A stretch of DNA of 64,000 nt from an uncultured Phocaeicola sp. (GTDB lineage Bacteria > Bacteroidota > Bacteroidia > Bacteroidales > Bacteroidaceae): positions 18,777 through 82,776 of the forward strand of contig CALUJS010000008.1 of the NCBI GenBank assembly GCA_944321015.1, given 5' to 3'. Made by a program: the position numbers and the translations under genes. Position 1 is the stretch's first letter. The number at the start of each line of letters is the position of its first letter. The notes under the pieces were generated by a model. The model was not told the origin of the DNA, made no database searches, and saw only the letters and a list, made by a program, of their open reading frames with translations. Shown here in pieces: positions 44,525 to 52,562 of this stretch.

Positions 44525-45568
44525 TTATTTGTTTAATTGTTTCTTGAGCTCTTCGATTTCCCGTTTCATCTGGCCGATGGCGGTGAACATTTCGGGCAGG
44601 TTCTTGTAGGCGGCCGAACATTTGAAGAACTGCCGGGCGTCGATGGCGGGGCTGCCCATGATGTTGCGATGGTCGCCTTTCACGGTGCTGGGCACGCCCG
44701 ACTGGGCGCCGATGTTGATGTGGTTGCCCACGTGGATGTGTCCGGCCAGACCTACCTGTCCGCCGAACATGCACCATTCGCCCACTTTTGTCGAGCCGGC
44801 CACGCCCACTTGCGAGGCCATCACCGTGTGGCTGCCCACTTCCACGTTGTGGGCTATCTGGATGAGGTTGTCCAGCTTCACGCCGCGGTGGACGATGGTG
44901 GCGCCCATAGTGGAGCGGTCTACGCATGTGTTGGCACCGATTTCAACATCATCTTCCACGATGACGATGCCTATCTGGGGTATCTTCTCATAGCCTTCCG
45001 GCGTGGGAGCGAATCCGAATCCGTCGGCTCCGATTACGCATCCGGCGTGGAGGATGCATCGGTTGCCCACGCGGCAGTCGTGGTATATCGTCACGTTGGG
45101 ATAGAGTATGCTGTTTTCGCCCACGGTGGCATTCTCGCACACCGTGGCATGGGGATGGATGGCCGTGCCGTCGCCCACGGTGGCATTTTCGCCCACGAAG
45201 GCAAATGCGCCGATGTAGACGTCTTTGCCCACCTTGGCTGTCGGGTCGATGAATGCCAGCGGATGGATGCCCGTCTTCCGTGGTTTGCTCATCTCGTACA
45301 GGGTCAGGAGCTTGGCCACGCTCTCATAGGCATTGGCCACTTTGATGAGGGTGGCGCTGACGGGCTTCTCGGGCGTGAAATCGTTGTTTACCAGTACGAT
45401 GCTTGACTTTGTCTCGTAGATGTAATGTGTATATTTGGGATTGGACAGGAATGAAATGGCTCCCGGCACGCCTTCTTCAATTTTGGCAAACGTGTGCACG
45501 GTGGCGTTTTCATCTCCCACGATGGTTCCGTGGATAAATTCTGCAATCTGCTTTGCTGAGAATTCCAT
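44525..45568 (-). CDS. lpxD: UDP-3-O-acylglucosamine N-acyltransferase LpxD
   Basis: 347 aa. The N-terminal uridine-binding domain is [20 protein letters not shown], followed by hexapeptide-repeat beta-helix ([20 protein letters not shown]), the catalytic-His region [17 protein letters not shown], and a C-terminal helix ([15 protein letters not shown]) that binds ACP. It N-acylates the LpxC product with a 3-hydroxyacyl group. First gene of the operon; the 14-base gap to lpxC/fabZ shows tight coupling. Its 364-base upstream gap holds a hairpin and repeat array F. Confidence 0.96.
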   Translation of the reverse strand: MEFSAKQIAEFIHGTIVGDENATVHTFAKIEEGVPGAISFLSNPKYTHYIYETKSSIVLVNNDFTPEKPVSATLIKVANAYESVAKLLTLYEMSKPRKTGIHPLAFIDPTAKVGKDVYIGAFAFVGENATVGDGTAIHPHATVCENATVGENSILYPNVTIYHDCRVGNRCILHAGCVIGADGFGFAPTPEGYEKIPQIGIVIVEDDVEIGANTCVDRSTMGATIVHRGVKLDNLIQIAHNVEVGSHTVMASQVGVAGSTKVGEWCMFGGQVGLAGHIHVGNHINIGAQSGVPSTVKGDHRNIMGSPAIDARQFFKCSAAYKNLPEMFTAIGQMKREIEELKKQLNK

Positions 45569-45718
45569 ATATAGTCAGTTTTCGTTGTTATTATTTTCCG
45601 GTTATGTCGGTCGGGAAGGGCACAAGCCTTTCATTGACTTGCAAATTAAATAATATTTTTTCGGATAACCGTCTATTTGTATCACTTTTGTACGGAACCT
45701 TGTCCAATTATGGTACAA

Positions 45719-45748
45719 ACAGAGGATGCCCGTTACGACATCCTCTGT
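45719..45748 (-). terminator. Hairpin after pyrF
   Basis: Perfect 10-bp stem ACAGAGGATG/CATCCTCTGT with a 10-base loop. The minus-side tail is only modestly U-rich (TTGTACCATA). Confidence 0.65.
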
Positions 45749-45827
45749 GGTTTATCCCGAATCGGGTGTTGGTTTGTTTCTCCGGATTTATCGGTTGTTT
45801 TCCGGTTGCCGGAGGCGGTTTGTGCCT

Positions 45828-45915
45828 CCATATGCCCAGCCGCGAGCGTCCATATTCCGGCTCGCGGGCGTCCATATGTCCGGTCGTGAGCGTCCATATT
45901 CCGGCTCGGAGGGCA
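45828..45915. repeat. 22-bp palindromic tandem array, copy F (4 units)
   Basis: The clearest copy. CCATAT starts units at 45828, 45850, 45872 and 45894, each exactly 22 bases. Cores read AGCCGCGAGCG, GCTCGCGGGCG, GGTCGTGAGCG and GCTCGGAGGGC. It lies between the pyrF stop (45933) and the hairpin at 45719-45748, so it is probably in the pyrF 3' untranslated region. Apart from the array and hairpin nothing was recognised in 45569-45932. Confidence 0.92.
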
Positions 45916-45932
45916 TGAATGGACGAGGAGCG

Positions 45933-46757
45933 TCAGAGAATGGCTTTCAGCTGCTCCTCCATCTGCTGCTGCACTTCACGGGCCTTTTCGGCGGCCACCC
46001 GGGCGAAGTCGCGGCTCTTGTCGGCATAGATGATGGCGCGGCTGGAATTGACAATAAGTCCGCACTCCTTCGTCATGCCGTAGCGGCAGACTTCCTCCAG
46101 CGAGCCGCCCTGTGCGCCGATGCCCGGGACGAGCAGGAAGTGATTCGGCGCGATGCGGCGGATGTCCTCAAACATGCGGCCTTGCGTGGCGCCCACGACG
46201 TACATCATGTTTTCGTCGTTGCCCCATTGTTGGGACACGCGGAGCACTTTCTCGAACAGACGCTCGCCGTCGGCGTCGGCCGTCAGCTGGAAGTCGTGCG
46301 AGCCTTTGTTGCTGGTAAGGGCCAGAAGGATAACCCATTTGCCCGGATAGGGCAGGAAGGGGCTGACGCTGTCCTCGCCCATGTAGGGGGCCACGGTCAC
46401 GGAGTCGATGTCCAATTCGCCGAAGAACGAGCCGGCATACATGGCCGACGTGTTGCCAATGTCGCCACGCTTGGCGTCGGCTATGATGAACTGGTCGGGA
46501 TGGTGGCGTTTGATGTACTGCACGGTCTTTTCAAATGCCATCCAGCCTTTCACGCCGAGGCTTTCGTAGAAGGCCAGGTTGGGCTTATAGGCGATACAAT
46601 AAGGTGCCGTGGCGTCGATGATGGCCTTGTTGAAGGCAAACACGGGGTCTTCCTCGCCCAGCAGATGCTCGGGGATTTTTTTGATGTCGGTGTCCAGCCC
46701 CACGCAGAGGAAGGACTTCTTTCGCTTGATGTTCTCAAAGAGTTCTTGCTTGTTCAT
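45933..46757 (-). CDS. pyrF: Orotidine 5'-phosphate decarboxylase
   Basis: 274 aa, the long PyrF type 2. [14 protein letters not shown] near the N-terminus and the catalytic [14 protein letters not shown] (Asp-Lys-Asp network) are intact; [11 protein letters not shown] is the phosphate-binding loop. It makes UMP, the last step of de novo pyrimidine synthesis. It starts 3 bases after the DUF4153 gene stop and is the last gene of a purM-prfA-pyrF cluster. Confidence 0.96.
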   Translation of the reverse strand: MNKQELFENIKRKKSFLCVGLDTDIKKIPEHLLGEEDPVFAFNKAIIDATAPYCIAYKPNLAFYESLGVKGWMAFEKTVQYIKRHHPDQFIIADAKRGDIGNTSAMYAGSFFGELDIDSVTVAPYMGEDSVSPFLPYPGKWVILLALTSNKGSHDFQLTADADGERLFEKVLRVSQQWGNDENMMYVVGATQGRMFEDIRRIAPNHFLLVPGIGAQGGSLEEVCRYGMTKECGLIVNSSRAIIYADKSRDFARVAAEKAREVQQQMEEQLKAIL

Positions 46758-46760
46758 ATC

Positions 46761-48518
46761 TTAATCACATTTCTGAGTTATAAGTTCTTCGTTTTCAAAC
46801 CTGTATCCGCGGATGGTGGCATCGGCCTTCCCGTTGTTCCAGATGCGGATGCGGAACGAGGTCGGCATGAAGGGACGACCCTTCGCGGTGCGGAGCACGA
46901 CCGGAGGCAGCGAGCCGTCGGCCGATAGCGGGCGCAACTCGTCGGGGCGGACGGCCAAGGTGTCGTTCATGTCGCGAAACGGGAGGATAATCCGCTCATT
47001 CTCGATGGCGGCATCTTCATGGGCGAGTATGATGAAGGTGCAATAGCTGTAGCCTTGTGGCAGTTTGGCCTGAGTGCCTTGCTGTTGCGTGTAGTCCAGC
47101 ACTTCGCGTTCTGAAGTCTCAAGTATCACGGTGTCGGGCCAGTTGAAGAAGTCGAAACGCACCAAGTCCGCCACGCTTTCTTCGCCATACCAGTCCTGCA
47201 GGTAGGCCAGTTTGCTGTTTATCCGGTCGGCCTCTTCGGCGGGAAGCGACATTGTCCAGGCGGAGTAGTCTTCCTCCGAGAGCGGCAAAGCCTTGCCTTC
47301 CAGTGCATCCCGCACTTCTGCCCGCAGGGTGCTTCGCGTGATGCCGGCGTAGTTAACCGGCAACACCGACGTGAGCAGAAACACGGCCGAGAACGATACG
47401 GGTATCCAGCTGATGCGCTTCCCCTTTGTGACAATCAGCCCGATGCAGACGAAGTAGAACCAGACGTTGAGCGTGGCCAGATAGAGGCGGTTGATGGTGA
47501 TGCCGTAGTCCATGAAGCGGCGGGCTATGCCGATGCTCATCAGGAGCAGCAGGGGGAGGGCCAGGGCCGGGAGCCGACGCATGACCCGTTCCGCAGCCCG
47601 GCTGTCGCGCATGACGCGGGCTGCATATTCCGGCGTGTTGTCGTCGGTCAGATGGTTTCGCATGGCGAGGGTGGGATACAGTCCCGTCACGATGCCGACA
47701 CATGCCGTCATGAGCGTCACGACCAGCCACGACACCCATCCGTCGGGCAGTTCCCAGCGCACGAGTATACGGGCGGCATAGACGTAGAGCACGGCAAGGT
47801 AGCACCCCGCCAGCGGAAGGAACAGATAGCGGATGATGCCGTTCAGGAAAGGGTTGGGTCGCGGGCGGCGATCGTGCTTCTCCTTTCCCCGGGGCAGCAG
47901 TCCGAGGAACATCAGCAGGGGCAATGTCACGACGCAGAGCACCAAGGCGTAGAGATAGGCTTTGGTGCTGACATCCAGCCCGAACAGTTGGTCGAGCGAG
48001 AGGATGAGCAGGCTTATGCCTGCCTGCATCACGGCCCCGATGATGACGGTTATGGACAATGTGCCTGCGGTGTTGATGGAGAAATACCACGCCGGGATGT
48101 CGTCGCCTTCGCGGAAAAACGAAAGAAAGAACACGGAAACCCCTATGGCCAGCACGCCGGCCACGTGGGCTATGCCAATGCCGATAATGCCGCTTCCCTC
48201 TATATTATTGTATAGGTACAGGGCATCGGCTGCCAGCAGAATGTGTGCCGTCAAGTGTACGATGACGGCCACTTGTCGCCGCTTCACTTCTTCACTCCAT
48301 AAGTGCAGGCTGAGCGACAGCACTGTGCCTACGGAGAAGTAATAACCGAGCGTCAGTAGCAGCCTGTTGCTTCCCCTCATGCCTTCCGTGGCGACAAGAT
48401 ATAGCAGGTAGGCCGTCAGGGCTGCGACGAAAACCACGGTCACGGGGAAACGTGTCGCGCAGCGGCGGAAGGCCTCGCCCACGGTGCGGAACAGTGTGGA
48501 AAAGCGTGTCGTTCTCAT
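46761..48518 (-). CDS. DUF4153 domain polytopic membrane protein
   Basis: 585 aa from the ATG at 48518 (MRTTRFSTLFRTVGEAFRRC); the upstream in-frame extension is the antisense-like shadow of prfA and was rejected. About 12-13 hydrophobic segments occupy residues 20-400, including FPVTVVFVAALTAYLLYLVA and AHVAGVLAIGVSVFFLSFF; the last 170 residues are soluble. It matches the DUF4153 family; function unknown. It starts 14 bases after prfA and ends 3 bases before pyrF, so it is firmly within the operon. Confidence 0.85.
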   Translation of the reverse strand: MRTTRFSTLFRTVGEAFRRCATRFPVTVVFVAALTAYLLYLVATEGMRGSNRLLLTLGYYFSVGTVLSLSLHLWSEEVKRRQVAVIVHLTAHILLAADALYLYNNIEGSGIIGIGIAHVAGVLAIGVSVFFLSFFREGDDIPAWYFSINTAGTLSITVIIGAVMQAGISLLILSLDQLFGLDVSTKAYLYALVLCVVTLPLLMFLGLLPRGKEKHDRRPRPNPFLNGIIRYLFLPLAGCYLAVLYVYAARILVRWELPDGWVSWLVVTLMTACVGIVTGLYPTLAMRNHLTDDNTPEYAARVMRDSRAAERVMRRLPALALPLLLLMSIGIARRFMDYGITINRLYLATLNVWFYFVCIGLIVTKGKRISWIPVSFSAVFLLTSVLPVNYAGITRSTLRAEVRDALEGKALPLSEEDYSAWTMSLPAEEADRINSKLAYLQDWYGEESVADLVRFDFFNWPDTVILETSEREVLDYTQQQGTQAKLPQGYSYCTFIILAHEDAAIENERIILPFRDMNDTLAVRPDELRPLSADGSLPPVVLRTAKGRPFMPTSFRIRIWNNGKADATIRGYRFENEELITQKCD

Positions 48519-48532
48519 GGCCTGTGTTCCTG

Positions 48533-49645
48533 TCAGAGTTCGCTCGCCTTGAGCCGTTCGGCATTCTCGGCCACAATGAGGTGGTCGATGCAGTCCTGAA
48601 TGTCTCCGTCCATGAACGCGGCCAGATTGTAGACCGTGTAATTGATGCGGTGGTCGGTGATGCGTCCCTGCGGGTAGTTGTAGGTGCGTATCTTGGCCGA
48701 GCGGTCGCCGGTGGAGACCATCGTCTTGCGGCGCGAGGCAATGTCGTCGACGTACTTTTGATGTTCCTTGTCGTAGATGAAGGTGCGCAGGCGGGCCAGG
48801 GCACGCTCTTTGTTCTTGGGCTGGTCGCGCGTCTCGGTGCACTCTATGAGGATTTCCTCCACCACGCCCGTGTTCGGATTACGCCAGTTGTAGCGCAGCC
48901 GCACGCCCGATTCCACCTTGTTCACGTTCTGCCCTCCGGCACCTCCGCTGCGGAAGGTATCCCATTTGATTTCGCCTTCGTTGATTTCCACGTCGAAGGG
49001 CTCGGCTTCGGGCAGCACGGCCACCGATGCGGCCGAGGTGTGTACGCGCCCCTGGGTTTCGGTGGCGGGAACACGTTGCACGCGGTGCACGCCCGACTCG
49101 TATTTCAGCGTGCCGTAGACCTTCTCGCCGCTGACGGAGCAGATGATTTCCTTGTATCCGCCCGCGGCTCCCTCGGTGAAGCCGGACACCTCCATGCGCC
49201 ATCCCTTGCGCTCGCAATATTTGGCATACATGCGGAAGAGGTCGCCGGCAAAGATGGCCGCTTCGTCGCCTCCCGTTCCGCCGCGTATTTCGAGGATGGC
49301 GTTGCGGTCGTCCTCGGGGTCGGCGGGGATGAGGAGCAGCTTGATGCGCTCCTCGATGTCGGGCAGGCGGGTTTCGCAGGCGGCGGCTTCTTCGCGTGCC
49401 ATGTCGCGCATCTCGGGGTCGGTCTCGGTCTGCATCAGTTGCTTGGCCTCGGCCAGCGAGGCGAGGCAGCCCACGTATTCGGCCCGTGCCTTCATCAACT
49501 CGCCCAGCTCCTTGTATTCCTTGGTCAGCCTCACGTAGCGGCGCTGGTCGGCAATGACGGCGGGGTCGGTAATGAGTGTCGACACCTCTTCGAAGCGTGC
49601 CATGAGGCCGTCGAGCTTGTCGAGTAGTGTGTTGTTGTCTGCCAT
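48533..49645 (-). CDS. prfA: Peptide chain release factor 1
   Basis: 370 aa. The GGQ motif is in FRSGGAGGQNVNKVESG and the stop-codon reading region has the RF1-type PATETQGRVHTSAASVAVLP arrangement. There is no RF2-type frameshift site. It recognises UAA and UAG and triggers peptide release. It starts 2 bases after the stop of the small membrane protein gene. The gene is within a leftward set of purM, a 71-aa protein, prfA, DUF4153 and pyrF. Confidence 0.96.
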   Translation of the reverse strand: MADNNTLLDKLDGLMARFEEVSTLITDPAVIADQRRYVRLTKEYKELGELMKARAEYVGCLASLAEAKQLMQTETDPEMRDMAREEAAACETRLPDIEERIKLLLIPADPEDDRNAILEIRGGTGGDEAAIFAGDLFRMYAKYCERKGWRMEVSGFTEGAAGGYKEIICSVSGEKVYGTLKYESGVHRVQRVPATETQGRVHTSAASVAVLPEAEPFDVEINEGEIKWDTFRSGGAGGQNVNKVESGVRLRYNWRNPNTGVVEEILIECTETRDQPKNKERALARLRTFIYDKEHQKYVDDIASRRKTMVSTGDRSAKIRTYNYPQGRITDHRINYTVYNLAAFMDGDIQDCIDHLIVAENAERLKASEL

Positions 49646-49647
49646 CT

Positions 49648-49863
49648 TTACTTCTTCAGCCAGTTGTATTTACGTTTGATGATTTTGTAGACGATGACGC
49701 ACCATCCGGCCAGGACCAATGCCCAACCAAGGGTGCGAACGGTTTTCACCACCGAGGGCGATGTGGTCAGTTCCCTCAGCCTGTCAATCAAGACATAGGC
49801 CACATCTGCCGCAATCAGGAGGGCCACGACTACGGCCACGATGTAGAGTGTTTGTTTCTTCAT
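49648..49863 (-). CDS. Small two-helix membrane protein
   Basis: 71 aa from the ATG at 49863 (MKKQTLYIVAVVVALLIAAD). Two hydrophobic segments (LYIVAVVVALLIAADVAYVLI and TLGWALVLAGWCVIVYKII) are separated by a short polar loop, and the C-terminus is basic (KRKYNWLKK), giving an N-in/C-in hairpin by the positive-inside rule. I recognise no family. It sits 13 bases after purM and 2 bases before prfA, so it is real in context, with an unknown role. Confidence 0.65.
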   Translation of the reverse strand: MKKQTLYIVAVVVALLIAADVAYVLIDRLRELTTSPSVVKTVRTLGWALVLAGWCVIVYKIIKRKYNWLKK

Positions 49864-49876
49864 CACAGTATGCCGT

Positions 49877-51046
49877 TTAGTATCTGAACTCGCCAAACTC
49901 GCTGCGGATAATCAGCTCCTTGTGGTCGCTCTCTTCGATGCGGCCGATGACCTGCGCGTCGATGTTGAAGCTCTTGCTGATGGCGATGACCTCCTCGGCA
50001 TGTTCCGGAGCGAGATATACCTCCAGCCGGTGGCCCATGTTGAACACCTTGTACATCTCGTCCCACTCGGTGCCGCTCTGCTCCTTGATGGTGCGGAACA
50101 AGGGGGGCACGGGGAAGAGGTTGTCCTTCACCACGCGGCAACGCTCGTCCACGAAGTGCAGCACCTTGGTCTGTGCGCCGCCCGAGCAGTGCACCATGCC
50201 GTGAATCTCCGGACGGAGGGCGTCGAGCAGCTTCTTCACCACCGGGGCATAGGTACGTGTGGGCGAGAGTACCAGCTTGCCCGCGTCGAGGGGGCTGCCT
50301 TCCACCGCGTCGGTCAGCTTCAACTGTCCGCTGTAGACCAGTTCGTCGGGCACGGCGTGGTCGTAGCTCTCGGGATACTTTTCGGCCAGATATTTGGCAA
50401 ACACGTCGTGGCGGGCCGAGGTCAGGCCGTTGCTGCCCATGCCGCCGTTGTATTCTTTCTCATACGTGGCCTGTCCGTAGCTGGCCAGACCCACGATGAC
50501 GTCGCCCGGGCGGATGTTGGCGTTGTCGATGACATCGCTGCGCTTCATGCGGCAGGTCACCGTGCTGTCCACGATGATGGTGCGCACCAGGTCGCCCACG
50601 TCGGCCGTCTCGCCGCCCGTGGCATAGACGCCCACGCCCATGCTGCGCAGTTCGGCCAGCAGCTCGTCGGTGCCGTTGATGATGGCCGAGATGACCTCGC
50701 CCGGCACGAGCAGCTTGTTACGCCCGATGGTGGAGGACACCAGAATGTTGTTCACCGCACCCACGCACAGCAGGTCGTCAATGTTCATTATCAGCGCATC
50801 CTGCGCGATGCCCTTCCACACCGAGAGGTCGCCCGTTTCCTTCCAATACAGATAGGCCAGGCTCGACTTGGTGCCGGCACCGTCGGCGTGCATGATGTTG
50901 CAATACTCGGGGTCTCCGCCCAGGATGTCGGGGATTATCTTGCAGAAGGCCCGTGGAAAGATGCCTTTGTCGATGTTCTTGATGGCATTGTGAACGTCTT
51001 CTTTCGATGCGCTTACGCCGCGCATCATGTATCGTTGGTTGCTCAT
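49877..51046 (-). CDS. purM: Phosphoribosylformylglycinamidine cyclo-ligase (AIR synthase)
   Basis: 389 aa from the ATG at 51046 (MSNQRYMMRGVSASKEDVHN); the longer reading to 51535 is antisense-like HU-gene shadow. It is longer than the usual 345-aa enzyme but the AIRS-type fold is clear: MHADGAGTKSSLAYLYWKET, ATGGETADVGDLVRTIIVDS, DVIVGLASYGQATYEKEYNG and MVHCSGGAQTKVLHF. It closes the imidazole ring in purine synthesis. The -7 box at 51116-51123 is 70 bases upstream. The length increase is also seen in Bacteroidota homologues. Confidence 0.93.
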   Translation of the reverse strand: MSNQRYMMRGVSASKEDVHNAIKNIDKGIFPRAFCKIIPDILGGDPEYCNIMHADGAGTKSSLAYLYWKETGDLSVWKGIAQDALIMNIDDLLCVGAVNNILVSSTIGRNKLLVPGEVISAIINGTDELLAELRSMGVGVYATGGETADVGDLVRTIIVDSTVTCRMKRSDVIDNANIRPGDVIVGLASYGQATYEKEYNGGMGSNGLTSARHDVFAKYLAEKYPESYDHAVPDELVYSGQLKLTDAVEGSPLDAGKLVLSPTRTYAPVVKKLLDALRPEIHGMVHCSGGAQTKVLHFVDERCRVVKDNLFPVPPLFRTIKEQSGTEWDEMYKVFNMGHRLEVYLAPEHAEEVIAISKSFNIDAQVIGRIEESDHKELIIRSEFGEFRY

Positions 51047-51077
51047 AACTGATATGTTTAACGAAGGATTATAATAA

Positions 51078-51100
51078 GGAATGAAGCGTTTTGTCATTCC
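51078..51100 (-). promoter_or_regulatory. Small hairpin in the purM leader
   Basis: GGAATGA pairs with TCATTCC around a 9-base loop, between the purM -7 box and start codon. It could be the HU-gene terminator (TTATTAT follows on the minus strand) or a leader structure. I cannot tell which. Confidence 0.4.
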
Positions 51101-51115
51101 GTGGTTACTTGTGCG

Positions 51116-51123
51116 CAAAGGTA
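51116..51123 (-). promoter_or_regulatory. Putative -7 box of the purM operon
   Basis: Complement TACCTTTG fits TAnnTTTG. No TTG was seen at -33. Confidence 0.5.
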
Positions 51124-51141
51124 ACGATAATTCTCCATTCT

Positions 51142-51579
51142 TCACGCTTCGGATTCCATTTCCTCGATGTTTTCTTCTTCCTTGGGCGTGATTTCCACCA
51201 GGCTGACCCCCTCGGTGAGCGGGCGGTGCATGTGGCGGCCGCGCCCCGAGCGTTCGGGCAGGAACTGGACGCGCACGGCCTTGATTTGTTTGCGGCTGAC
51301 CTCCTCGGGCGTGTCCACGCCGCGACCGGCGCACGAGAGTTTGTAGTAAAATGACCCCAGACCCTCGATGTGCACGGGGCGGCCCTCGTCCATGAACTGG
51401 GCCATCACCTTGGACAGGTTGCTCAACACCAGATAGACGTCGCCCGGCGAGGCGGTGCTCATCCGGGCAAGCTGCTTGGCAAGGTCTTTCATGGTGGCGG
51501 GGTGGCGGGTCAGGACTACGGCCCGGGGGAACCACTTCTCTTTGTCTCCCACTTTCAGTTTGCTCTTCTTGTAAAACAT
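51142..51579 (-). CDS. HU-like DNA-binding protein (histone-like, TIGR01201 type)
   Basis: 145 aa. The N-terminal KSKLKVGDKEKWFPRAVVLT and the HU core (TMKDLAKQLARMSTASPGDV, then GRPVHIEGLGSFYYKL) match the Bacteroidales HU-related family; the acidic tail (EEENIEEMESEA) is unusual for a DNA-binding protein but seen in this group. It probably binds and bends DNA as a nucleoid protein. Its predicted -7 box (51685-51692) lies inside a 22-bp repeat array, raising the possibility of regulation through that array. Confidence 0.88.
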   Translation of the reverse strand: MFYKKSKLKVGDKEKWFPRAVVLTRHPATMKDLAKQLARMSTASPGDVYLVLSNLSKVMAQFMDEGRPVHIEGLGSFYYKLSCAGRGVDTPEEVSRKQIKAVRVQFLPERSGRGRHMHRPLTEGVSLVEITPKEEENIEEMESEA

Positions 51580-51669
51580 ATAATGCGATGTGTTTTAGTG
51601 TGATGCGTAGATTAATCAGGCTTCCGGTCTATCTTGACGTGCCCGTGTGCGGACATCGACGTCGGATAT

Positions 51670-51779
51670 AAGCCTTTTACGTTGCAAATATAAGGCTTAT
51701 AAGCACGACTTAAAAGCCTTATAAGTATGACGAATAAGCCTTTTAAGCTATATTAATAAGCCTTCTTGCCCATTGCAAT
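51670..51779. repeat. 22-bp AT-rich tandem array upstream of the HU-like gene (5 units)
   Basis: AAGCCTT or AAGGCTT opens each unit at 51670, 51692, 51714, 51736 and 51758, exactly 22 bases apart. The units at 51692 and 51714 continue as a CTTATAAG palindrome; the rest of each unit varies. A -7 box, TATATTTG on the minus strand (51692-51685), straddles units 1 and 2, and a TTTT 19 bases upstream of it straddles units 2 and 3. The remaining sequence in 51580-51927 is a hairpin at 51856-51893 and nothing else recognised. Confidence 0.88.
51685..51692 (-). promoter_or_regulatory. Putative -7 box of the HU-like gene, inside the repeat array
   Basis: Complement TATATTTG, with TTTTA 19 bases upstream as a weak -33. 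About 106 bases before the start codon. Confidence 0.55.
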
Positions 51780-51855
51780 GTCCGCTGTCGGGCACGGCGA
51801 AGTGCGCACCCGGGCGGCGCTTCCTCCTCAATCGGCGGAAAGGATGTGGGGATAA

Positions 51856-51893
51856 GACAGCGAGAGCATCCCGCGCGGGATGCTCTCGCTGTC
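51856..51893 (-). terminator. Perfect 38-base hairpin after lemA
   Basis: A fully self-complementary sequence, GACAGCGAGAGCATCCCGC with its reverse complement, directly abutting at the centre. On the lemA strand the U-tract precedes rather than follows the stem, so termination there would be non-canonical. Confidence 0.7.
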
Positions 51894-51927
51894 AAAAAAG
51901 TGTCGCCGCTGGATGCGGCATGTGTCG

Positions 51928-52506
51928 TCAGAACTCCACGGCGGGGGCCACGTTGTTCCCCTCTTCGGCCTCGAAGTAGGGCTTTTTCTCGAAGCCGAAC
52001 ATGCCGGCTATGAGGTTTTGGGGGAACTTGCGGATGTAGGTGTTGTAGTCTTGCGTCGCCTGATTGAAGTTGCGGCGTTCCACGCTGATGCGGTTTTCGG
52101 TGCCTTCGAGCTGGGCCTGCAACTCCTGAAAGTTCTGGTTGGCCTTCAGCTCGGGATAGTTTTCGGTGATGCGCATCAGGCGGCCGAGCGCGCTGCCTAT
52201 CTCGCCCTGGGCCTGCTGATAGCGGGCCAGCGCCTCGGGCGTCAGCTGGTCGGCCGAGACGGTGATTTGGGTCGCTTTGGCGCGCGCCTCGACCACGGAG
52301 GCCAGGGTTTCGGACTCGTGGGCGGCATATCCCTTGACGGTGTTGACCAGGTTGGGGATGAGGTCGGCACGGCGTTGATATTGGTTCTCGACGTTGCTCC
52401 AGGCCGTGTTGACGGCTTCTTCCTTTTCCACCATCGTGTTGTAGCCGCAGCTGCTGAGTGTCATGGCGCAGATGGCCACGAAGAGTAGTCTCATGATGAT
52501 TCTCAT
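51928..52506 (-). CDS. lemA: LemA family lipoprotein
   Basis: 192 aa from the ATG at 52506; a second ATG (52494) is possible. Upstream in-frame sequence overlapping the TPM gene was rejected. The signal ends MTLSSCGYNTMVEKEEAV, giving a lipobox with Cys. LemA helical core: WSNVENQYQRRADLIPNLVN, ASVVEARAKATQI, FNQATQDYNTYIRKFPQNLI. LemA proteins are membrane-tethered helical bundles of uncertain function, usually next to TPM proteins as here. Confidence 0.93.
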   Translation of the reverse strand: MRIIMRLLFVAICAMTLSSCGYNTMVEKEEAVNTAWSNVENQYQRRADLIPNLVNTVKGYAAHESETLASVVEARAKATQITVSADQLTPEALARYQQAQGEIGSALGRLMRITENYPELKANQNFQELQAQLEGTENRISVERRNFNQATQDYNTYIRKFPQNLIAGMFGFEKKPYFEAEEGNNVAPAVEF

Positions 52507-52562
52507 ATGCTTTTCTTGTGTTATTGGGTTGATAATCGGTTTGTTGTCTTGCTGTCTTGCGC

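Noticed and set aside
48519..48842. Extended start for the DUF4153 gene
   Set aside because: The extra 108 residues overlap prfA and are His/Arg-rich frame-shadow sequence; the ATG at 48518 is followed by a normal membrane-protein N-terminus.
51047..51535. Extended start for purM
   Set aside because: It would run through the HU-like gene in another frame and adds 163 residues with no purM similarity; the ATG at 51046 gives MSNQRYMMRGVSASKEDV, the expected N-terminus.
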